From Pseudomonas sp. (GTDB lineage Bacteria > Pseudomonadota > Gammaproteobacteria > Pseudomonadales > Pseudomonadaceae), in contig NZ_JAUYNP010000063.1 in the NCBI RefSeq assembly GCF_030696055.1, positions 1 to 46,967 on the forward strand: a DNA stretch of 46,967 nucleotides. The letters run 5' to 3'. The position numbers and the translations under genes were made by a program. This document shows, piece by piece, positions 40,323 to 46,967 of the stretch (positions within the stretch are counted from its first letter, which is position 1; every line of letters starts with the position of its first letter). The notes beneath the pieces are model-generated. The model made no database searches, had not been told where the DNA came from, and was given only the letters and a program-made list of their open reading frames with translations.

Positions 40323-41231
40323 CTAAGCAGGCGCGCCCAACTGCTCCTTGCAGAACTCGACAAACAGCTGCGCCGGCTTGGTCAGCTGCGAGCGCTTCAG
40401 CCAGGCGGCGGCCAGCCCGGAGCTGGTCACCGGCTCGGCGATATCCAGCATCAGCACCTTCTTGCCGTCGTAGGTGCATTCCGAGTGCGGCCGGGTCACC
40501 AGCAGGGAGAAGCCGAAGCCCTGGCCGACCATGCCGCGCACCATCTCGATGGACGGCGAGCTGAAGACGATATTGGGCGTCAGGCCCAACTCCTCGAACA
40601 GGCTGACGAAGTAGGTGCGGCTCGGCTGCACGTCGAGCAGGATCATCGGCTCCAGACACAGGTCGCGCAGCGACACCTGGGCCTGGCCGCTAAAGCGGTG
40701 GCCCTCGGGCAATAGCGCATAGGGTTTCTGCGGAGCCATCAGCGCCTCGCTGTCGATGGTCGCATCCAGGTCGTGGTCGTAGAGGATCGCCAGGTCGAAA
40801 CGTCCGGCGGTCAGGCCCTGCACCAGCTCCTGCTGCTCGCCGTCGCGGATGCGAATCTCCACCCCGGGATAGCGCGCATTGAAGCCGGCGATCAGGCGCG
40901 GCAGATAGAGCGGCGCCACGGTCTCGAAACAGCCGATATCGATCTGCCCGGCCACCACGTCGTTGTCGGCCAGGGCGTTCTGCTCGAACTCGCGGGCCAT
41001 GCGGATCAGCTCCTGGGCCTTCTTGTAGAAGCGCGCGCCGCCCGGCGTCAGCGACACGCCCTGGGCGTGATGGCGGATAAACAGCTGCAGGCCGAAGCTC
41101 TCTTCCAGGCCCTTGATCGCCGTGGAGATCGATGGCTGGGCGATATACAGCTTGCGCGAGGCCTCGGCCACGCTGCCGCACTCCACTGTGGTGACGAAAT
41201 ACTTGAGCTGGCGCAAGGTATAGGCGGCCAT
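40323..41231 (-). CDS. LysR family transcriptional regulator
   Basis: MAAYTLRQLKYFVTTVECGSVAEASRKLYIAQPSISTAIKGLEESFGLQLFIRHHAQGVSLTPGG; divergent from the catabolic cluster. Confidence 0.92.
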   Translation of the reverse strand: MAAYTLRQLKYFVTTVECGSVAEASRKLYIAQPSISTAIKGLEESFGLQLFIRHHAQGVSLTPGGARFYKKAQELIRMAREFEQNALADNDVVAGQIDIGCFETVAPLYLPRLIAGFNARYPGVEIRIRDGEQQELVQGLTAGRFDLAILYDHDLDATIDSEALMAPQKPYALLPEGHRFSGQAQVSLRDLCLEPMILLDVQPSRTYFVSLFEELGLTPNIVFSSPSIEMVRGMVGQGFGFSLLVTRPHSECTYDGKKVLMLDIAEPVTSSGLAAAWLKRSQLTKPAQLFVEFCKEQLGAPA

Positions 41232-41440
41232 GCGGTACCTCTTCGATAGTGGCCTGCGCAGGCCATCTTGTTGTGGATTAGCGGTATTCAACATACCCCA
41301 GCGGGGGCTTTTCGCCTGCCCAGTTTTTTCATGGCCTGCGAGCATATATTTACTAATTTTCCTTAACGCCAGTCTGCGCCACCATCCGCCTCAACAACCA
41401 GGTGACGCCGCGTTTGGCGCTAGGTATGAGGATAAAGGCG

Positions 41441-42934
41441 ATGGTGCACTACAGCGATTGGCAACGGCGGGCGGCCGAGCAAGGCTTTATCACCCAGGCA
41501 CTGATAGACGGCCAGCTGCGCCCGGCCCAGAGCGGCGCGACCTTCGCCTCGATCAACCCGGCCACCACCCAGCTGCTGGCCGAAGTCGCCGCCTGCGACG
41601 CGGCGGATGTCGATACCGCCGTGCGCAGCGCCCGCAGCGCCTTCGACCAGGGTCCCTGGGCGCGCATGGCGCCGCGCGAGCGCAAGCAGGTATTGCTGCG
41701 CCTGGCCGAGCTGATCCTGGCCAATCGCGAGGAACTGGCCCTGCTCGACTCGCTGAATATGGGCAAGCCGGTGATGGATGCCTACAACCACGACGTTCCC
41801 GGCGCCGCCCAGGTCTTCGCCTGGTACGCCGAAGCCCTGGACAAGCTCTACGATCAGGTCGCCCCCACCGCCAGCGACGCCCTGGCCACCATCCGCCGCG
41901 AACCCCTGGGGGTGATAGGCGCCGTGGTGCCGTGGAACTTCCCCCTGGACCTGGCCGCCTGGAAACTGGCCCCGGCCCTGGCTGCCGGCAACTCGGTGGT
42001 GCTCAAGCCCGCCGAGCAGTCGCCCTTCTCCGCCCTGCGCCTGGCTCAGCTGGCCCTGGAGGCCGGCTTGCCGAAAGGGGTGCTGAATGTGGTGCCGGGC
42101 CTGGGCGAAAGCGCCGGCAAGGCCCTGGGCCTGCATAGGGATGTGGACTGCCTGGCCTTTACCGGCTCCACCGAGGTGGGCAAGTACTTTATGGCCTACG
42201 CGGCCCAGTCCAACCTCAAGCAGGTGTGGCTGGAGTGCGGCGGCAAGAGCGCCAATCTGGTGTTCGCCGACTGCCAGGACCTGGACCTGGCCGCGGAGAA
42301 GGCCGCCTTCGCCATCTTCTTCAACCAGGGCGAAGTCTGCTCGGCCAACTCGCGTCTGCTGGTGGAGCGCTCGATCCACGATGAGTTCGTCGAACGCCTG
42401 CTGGTCAAGGCCCGCGCCTGGCAACCGGGTGATCCACTGAACCCGGCCAGCCGCATGGGCGCCATAGTCGAGGCGCGCCAGGCCGAACGCATCATGGGCT
42501 TTATCGACCAGGCGCAGAACCAGGGCGCCACCCTGGCCTGCGGCGGCCAGCGCCTGCGCATCAACGGCTCGGACAACTTTATTCAGCCGACCATCTTCAC
42601 CGGCGTACGCCCGGACATGCAGCTGGCCCGCGAGGAAGTGTTCGGCCCGGTGCTGGCGGTGCTGCCCTTCGACAGCGAGGAAGAGGCCATAGCCCTGGCC
42701 AACGACAGCCCGTATGGCCTGGCCGCCTCGCTGTGGAGCGACGACCTCAACCGCGCTCACCGCGTGGCCAGGCGCCTGCGCGTCGGCACAGTGTCGGTGA
42801 ACACGGTGGACGCCCTGGATGTCTGCGTGCCCTTCGGCGGCTGCAAGCAGTCGGGCTTCGGCCGCGATCTGTCGCTGCAGGCCTTCGACAAATACAGCCA
42901 CCTGAAGACCACCTGGTTCCAGCTGCGCCCCTAA
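41441..42934 (+). CDS. Aldehyde dehydrogenase (PuuC/KauB-like)
   Basis: MVHYSDWQRRAAEQGFITQALIDGQLRPAQSGATF...GAVVPWNFPLDLAAWKLAPALAAGNSVVLKPAEQSP; FFNQGEVCSANSRL active site. Confidence 0.9.
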   Translation: MVHYSDWQRRAAEQGFITQALIDGQLRPAQSGATFASINPATTQLLAEVAACDAADVDTAVRSARSAFDQGPWARMAPRERKQVLLRLAELILANREELALLDSLNMGKPVMDAYNHDVPGAAQVFAWYAEALDKLYDQVAPTASDALATIRREPLGVIGAVVPWNFPLDLAAWKLAPALAAGNSVVLKPAEQSPFSALRLAQLALEAGLPKGVLNVVPGLGESAGKALGLHRDVDCLAFTGSTEVGKYFMAYAAQSNLKQVWLECGGKSANLVFADCQDLDLAAEKAAFAIFFNQGEVCSANSRLLVERSIHDEFVERLLVKARAWQPGDPLNPASRMGAIVEARQAERIMGFIDQAQNQGATLACGGQRLRINGSDNFIQPTIFTGVRPDMQLAREEVFGPVLAVLPFDSEEEAIALANDSPYGLAASLWSDDLNRAHRVARRLRVGTVSVNTVDALDVCVPFGGCKQSGFGRDLSLQAFDKYSHLKTTWFQLRP

Positions 42935-43083
42935 GCGCACGCGGCCTGCTGCTGGTCGCACTGTGGTGGTGCACGCGCGCGCTGCGCAGGTCACCGTCCC
43001 AGCTGGCGGCGCGCCAATAAAATTTCGCCTGGGGCTTGGGCCCCTGGCCATCCGCTAACACCTAAAGAGGCGAGGTCGTTGCC

Positions 43084-44466
43084 ATGACTGTTGTGCAGAA
43101 CCCCACCCGTACTACCCGTGACTACCAGGCCCTGGATGCGGCCCACCATATCCACGCCTTCGTCGACCAGAAGGCGCTGAACGCCGAGGGGCCGCGCGTA
43201 ATGGTGCGCGGCGAGGGCCTGCAGCTCTGGGACAACGACGGTAAGCGCTATCTGGATGGCATGTCCGGCCTGTGGTGCACCAACCTCGGCTACGGCCGCA
43301 AGGACCTGGCCGCCGCCGCCAGCCGTCAGCTGGAGCAGCTGCCGTACTACAACCTGTTCTTCCACACCACCCACCCGGCGGTGGTGGAGCTGTCCGAGCT
43401 GCTGTTCAGCCTGCTGCCCAGCCACTACAGCCACGCCATCTACACCAACTCCGGTTCCGAGGCCAACGAGGTGCTGATCCGCACCGTGCGCCGCTACTGG
43501 CAGATCCTCGGCAAGCCGCAGAAGAAGGTGATGATCGGCCGCTGGAACGGCTACCACGGCTCCACCCTGGGCAGCACCGCGCTCGGCGGCATGGGCTTTA
43601 TGCACGAGATGGGCGGCATGCTGCCGGACTTCGCCCATATCGACGAACCCTACTGGTATGTCCAGGGCGGTGAGCTGACGCCGGCCGAGTTCGGCCGGCG
43701 CTGCGCCCTGCAGCTGGAGGAGAAGATCCTCGAGCTGGGCGCCGAGAAGGTCGCCGCCTTCGTCGCCGAACCCTTCCAGGGCGCCGGCGGCATGATCTTC
43801 CCGCCAGAAAGCTACTGGCCGGAAATCCAGCGCATCTGCCGCCAGTACGACGTGCTGCTGTGCGCCGATGAGGTGATAGGTGGCTTCGGCCGCACCGGCG
43901 AGTGGTTCGCCCACCAGCACTTCGGCTTCCAGCCGGACACCCTGTCGATCGCCAAGGGCCTGACCAGCGGCTATATCCCCATGGGTGGCCTGGTGCTGAG
44001 CCAGCGCATGGCCGAGGTGCTGGTGCAGCAGGGCGGCCTGTTCGCCCACGGCCTGACCTACTCCGGCCACCCGGTGGCGGCCGCCGTGGCCATCGCCACT
44101 ATCAAGGCGCTGCGCGACGAAGGCGTGGTCGACCAGGTGAAGCACGACAGCGGCCCCTACCTGCAGCAGTGCCTGCGCCAAGTGTTCGACGGTCACCCGC
44201 TGGTCGGCGAAATCCAGGGCAGCGGCCTGGTCGCCGCCCTGCAGCTGTGCGAGGACAAGGCCAGCCGCACGCGCTTCGCCAACGAGACCGAGATCACCTG
44301 GCGCTGCCGCAGCATCGGCTTCGAGGAGGGCCTGATCATCCGCGCCACCGGCGGCCGCATGATCATGGCGCCGGCCCTGGTGGCCACCCGCGCCGACCTC
44401 GACGAGCTGGTGAGCAAGACCAAGCTGGCGCTGGACCGCACCGCCCAGGAGTTCGGCCGGATGTAA
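43084..44466 (+). CDS. Class III PLP-dependent aminotransferase (omega-amino acid/polyamine:pyruvate type)
   Basis: 460 aa; YLDGMSGLWCTNLGYGRKDLA...ADEVIGGFGRTGEWFAHQHFGFQPDTLSIAKGLTSGYIPMG. Confidence 0.9.
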   Translation: MTVVQNPTRTTRDYQALDAAHHIHAFVDQKALNAEGPRVMVRGEGLQLWDNDGKRYLDGMSGLWCTNLGYGRKDLAAAASRQLEQLPYYNLFFHTTHPAVVELSELLFSLLPSHYSHAIYTNSGSEANEVLIRTVRRYWQILGKPQKKVMIGRWNGYHGSTLGSTALGGMGFMHEMGGMLPDFAHIDEPYWYVQGGELTPAEFGRRCALQLEEKILELGAEKVAAFVAEPFQGAGGMIFPPESYWPEIQRICRQYDVLLCADEVIGGFGRTGEWFAHQHFGFQPDTLSIAKGLTSGYIPMGGLVLSQRMAEVLVQQGGLFAHGLTYSGHPVAAAVAIATIKALRDEGVVDQVKHDSGPYLQQCLRQVFDGHPLVGEIQGSGLVAALQLCEDKASRTRFANETEITWRCRSIGFEEGLIIRATGGRMIMAPALVATRADLDELVSKTKLALDRTAQEFGRM

Positions 44467-44484
44467 CGGCCACAGCTCCCCCTG

Positions 44485-44626
44485 AGAGCCTGTTTACGAT
44501 CTCGCGAGCTAGAGCCAGACAAGGCAAAACTGGCCGAGGGAGCGGAGTTTACGAGCTGTAAATGAGCATCCCGAGGCTAGTTTTAACGCGGTATGGCCGA
44601 CGCGCAGCAGATCGTAGACAGGTTCT
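44485..44626. mobile_element. MITE-like repeat, copy C
   Basis: 18-bp terminal inverted repeats AGAGCCTGTTTACGATCT / AGATCGTAGACAGGTTCT (2 mismatches); shares agcggagtTTACgagctGTAAatgagcat and ttttaacgc with copy A. Confidence 0.8.
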
Positions 44627-44739
44627 TAAACAACAACCATGCAGCGCTGCCCCTGGGGCGGCGCCAAGGATTGCTTTTGGCCGTTGGCCAGCCTGCCACA
44701 CAACTTAAACAACAAGCCGAAAGGCTGTGGGAGAGCTCC

Positions 44740-45723
44740 ATGAAGAAGACCTTGCACCCCCGTTTCACCCATTCCGTTGCGACACTGGCCCTGGCTACGG
44801 GGCTGGCGACCGGCGCCCAGGCCGGCACCCTGTCGATCGGCCATACCACCTGGGTCGGCTACGGCACCCTGTACCTGGCCCGCGACCTGGGTTACTTCAA
44901 GGAGCAGGGCCTCGACCTGCAACTGACCACCATGGAAGAGTCGTCCATGTATATGGCCGCCCAGGCCTCCGGGCAGCTGTCGGGCTCGGCCTCGACCATC
45001 GATGAAATCCTCAAGTACCGCCCGCAGTTCTGCTTCAAGGCGGTGGCCGCGCTGGACGACAGCTTCGGCGGCGACGGCGTGCTGGTGGGCAAGGAGGTGA
45101 CCAGCCTGAAGCAGCTCAAGGGCCAGCAAGTGGCGGTCAACGAGGGCTCGGTCTCGCAGTTCTGGCTGTCCTACCTGCTCAAGCGCAACGATATGCAGAT
45201 GAGCGACCTGGATATCCAGAATATGACCGCCGACGACGCGGCCACCGCCTTTATCGCCGGGCGCGTGCCGGCGGCCGTGACCTGGGAACCGCACCTGTCG
45301 ATGGTGCGGCAGAAGGGCCAGGGCAAGGTGCTGGTGGACAGCACCCAGACGCCTGGGGTGATAGTCGACGTGGTGGCGCTCAACTGCGAGGTCATCGAGC
45401 AGCAGCCGGAGGACGTCAAGGCCCTGGTCAACGGCCTGTATCGCGCCGTGCAGTACACCAAGGAGCACCCGCAGGAGGCCTACGCGATCATGGCCAAGGG
45501 CGTCGGCGGCTACCTGGCCGACCCGCTGGAAATGGCCAACGCGGCCAAGGGCGTACGCTTCTATGACCAGGCCATGAGCGAGCAACTGCTCGGCAGCGCC
45601 GACCAGGCCGGCGAGATCAAGGGCGTGATCCGCCTGGCCAACGAGACCTGGAGCGCGCTGCAAGGCAAACGCTTCGAGGTGCGCTACGACGAACTGGTCG
45701 ATAGCCGCTTCGTCACGCCATAA
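44740..45723 (+). CDS. ABC transporter substrate-binding protein, NitT/TauT (SsuA/TauA-like)
   Basis: Signal peptide MKKTLHPRFTHSVATLALATGLATGAQA, then GTLSIGHTTWVGYGTLYLARDLGYFKEQGLDLQLTTMEES; upstream extension to 44593 enters repeat C and is rejected. Confidence 0.9.
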   Translation: MKKTLHPRFTHSVATLALATGLATGAQAGTLSIGHTTWVGYGTLYLARDLGYFKEQGLDLQLTTMEESSMYMAAQASGQLSGSASTIDEILKYRPQFCFKAVAALDDSFGGDGVLVGKEVTSLKQLKGQQVAVNEGSVSQFWLSYLLKRNDMQMSDLDIQNMTADDAATAFIAGRVPAAVTWEPHLSMVRQKGQGKVLVDSTQTPGVIVDVVALNCEVIEQQPEDVKALVNGLYRAVQYTKEHPQEAYAIMAKGVGGYLADPLEMANAAKGVRFYDQAMSEQLLGSADQAGEIKGVIRLANETWSALQGKRFEVRYDELVDSRFVTP

Positions 45724-45787
45724 CCCCTGTCCGTCCCTTCCGCCGGGAGGGACTTACGTTCGCGCAACCTTACGACTGGAGGTGGCC

Positions 45788-46591
45788 ATGGCCACTCGCA
45801 CATCCTGGCTGCACCGCTGCCTGACCCCCAAGGTCGAGCTGCCGGCCCAGCTTCTCCTCGGCGCCAGCGTGCTCGGCTGGCTGCTGGTCATCGGCCTGTG
45901 GGCCGGACTCTCCTACGGCGGCGTGGTGCCGAGCATGTTCCTGCCCACCCCGGGCGCGGTGCTGCAAGCCGCCGCGCGCCTGGGCACCGACGGCACCCTG
46001 GCCAAACACATGTGGGCCAGCGTCGAGGTGGTGATGATCGGCTTCGTCGTCTCCTCACTGGTGGCGGTGCCGCTGGGGCTGCTGATGGGCAGCTTTCGCA
46101 TAGTCCAGGCGTTTCTCGAACCGCTGGTGAACTTTATCCGCTACCTGCCGGTGACCTCCTTCGTGCCGCTGTTCATCCTGTGGATCGGCATCGGCCTGGA
46201 GCAGCGGGTGACGGTGATCATCTTCGGTGTGTTCTTCCAGCAACTGGTGATGATCGCCGACGTGTCCAAGGGCGTCGCCAAGGACCTGGTCAACGCCTCC
46301 TACACCCTCGGCTCCAACCGCCGCGACGTGCTCTTCCACGTGCTCGGCCCGGCCTCGCTGCCGGGCGTGCTGGATTGCCTGCGGGTGACCATGGGCTGGG
46401 CCTGGACCTACCTGGTGGTGGCCGAACTGGTCGCCGCCAGCAGCGGCCTCGGCTACATCAGCCTGAAGGCCATGCGCGGCTTCCAGGTCGACGTGATCTT
46501 CCTCGCCATTGCCATCATCGGCCTGCTGGGCCTGGTGACCGATCAACTGTTTCGAGTCCTTCGACTCAAGGTGGCCTCATGGGCGCAGTAA
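45788..46591 (+). CDS. ABC transporter permease, NitT/TauT family
   Basis: TM protein with EAA-like loop VNASYTLGSNRRDVLFHVLGPASLPGVLDCLRVTMGWAWTYLVVAELVAASSGLGY. Confidence 0.9.
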   Translation: MATRTSWLHRCLTPKVELPAQLLLGASVLGWLLVIGLWAGLSYGGVVPSMFLPTPGAVLQAAARLGTDGTLAKHMWASVEVVMIGFVVSSLVAVPLGLLMGSFRIVQAFLEPLVNFIRYLPVTSFVPLFILWIGIGLEQRVTVIIFGVFFQQLVMIADVSKGVAKDLVNASYTLGSNRRDVLFHVLGPASLPGVLDCLRVTMGWAWTYLVVAELVAASSGLGYISLKAMRGFQVDVIFLAIAIIGLLGLVTDQLFRVLRLKVASWAQ

Positions 46592-46967
46592 CCGCTATGC
46601 AAGGTGCCAGCGCGCTGGCGCAACCCCTGCCGGCAACGGCGCCGGCGCGCCTGCGCGTCGAAGAAGTCAGCCTGCATTACCAGACGCCCAGTGGCGCCAC
46701 CTTCACCGCCCTGGACAAGGTCTCCTTCGAGGTGCCGGACCAGCAGTTCGCCGTGCTGGTCGGCCCCTCGGGCTGCGGCAAGTCGAGCCTGCTGTATCTC
46801 ACCGCCGGCCTGGCCGAGCCGAGTTCGGGGCGCATCCATGTCGGCGGCCAGCAGGTCGAGGGGCCGGGGGCGGACCGCGGCATGGTGTTCCAGAGCTACA
46901 CCCTGTTCCCCTGGCTGACGGTGCGGCAGAACATCGAGTTCGGCCTCAAGCGGCGCAATATGCCGGC
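46579..46967 (+). CDS. ABC transporter ATP-binding protein, NitT/TauT family (truncated by window end)
   Basis: ALDKVSFEVPDQQFAVLVGPSGCGKSSLLYLTAGLAEPSSGRIHVGGQQVEGPGADRGMVFQSYTLFPWLTVRQNIEFGLKRRN. Confidence 0.93.
   Translation, partial: MGAVTAMQGASALAQPLPATAPARLRVEEVSLHYQTPSGATFTALDKVSFEVPDQQFAVLVGPSGCGKSSLLYLTAGLAEPSSGRIHVGGQQVEGPGADRGMVFQSYTLFPWLTVRQNIEFGLKRRNMP

Noticed and set aside
41420-43051. 543-aa antisense ORF opposite the aldehyde dehydrogenase
   Set aside because: Shadow frame of a clear ALDH gene.
44593-44739. N-terminal extension of the substrate-binding protein
   Set aside because: Lies partly in MITE-like copy C and precedes a clear signal peptide starting at 44740.

Overview
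The window is a Pseudomonas-like chromosomal segment with no rRNA, tRNA or CRISPR array seen. In order it carries: ilvC(partial)-ilvH-ilvI (-); DUF4124, YqcC, TPR lipoprotein and mrcB (-); a kinase fusion, pentapeptide, methyltransferase, TfoX-C and cyclic-nucleotide-binding block; one PrrF-type iron sRNA with a Fur-box-like promoter; an orphan ChaN/PhuW-like gene; Rieske, lipase and methyltransferase genes; desB-desC/desT; ureE-F-G-J; GDPD; a DnaA-box-rich intergenic region; DUF808; cbrX-cbrA-cbrB-crcZ; pcnB-folK; panB-panC; pgi; acs; DUF2236; thiolase; and LysR, aldehyde dehydrogenase, aminotransferase and a NitT/TauT-type ABC transporter cut by the window end. The most unusual structures are: (1) a 73-bp tandem amplification of the cbrX/cbrA overlap that creates two chained 29-codon mini-ORFs, each overlapping its neighbour by 17 nt; (2) a diverged remnant of the ureF 5' end that forms a 39-aa bridging ORF between ureE and ureF; (3) an intergenic DnaA-box cluster containing two near-identical TTATCCACAGnnCGCTCCACAG units; (4) a MITE-like repeat family with a co-varying internal hairpin, with repeat ends that supply stop codons to host genes; (5) a candidate valine-rich leader and attenuator before ilvI, and a candidate sigma-54 promoter at ureE. 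All family assignments come from recognising the translated sequence by eye. No database search was run.
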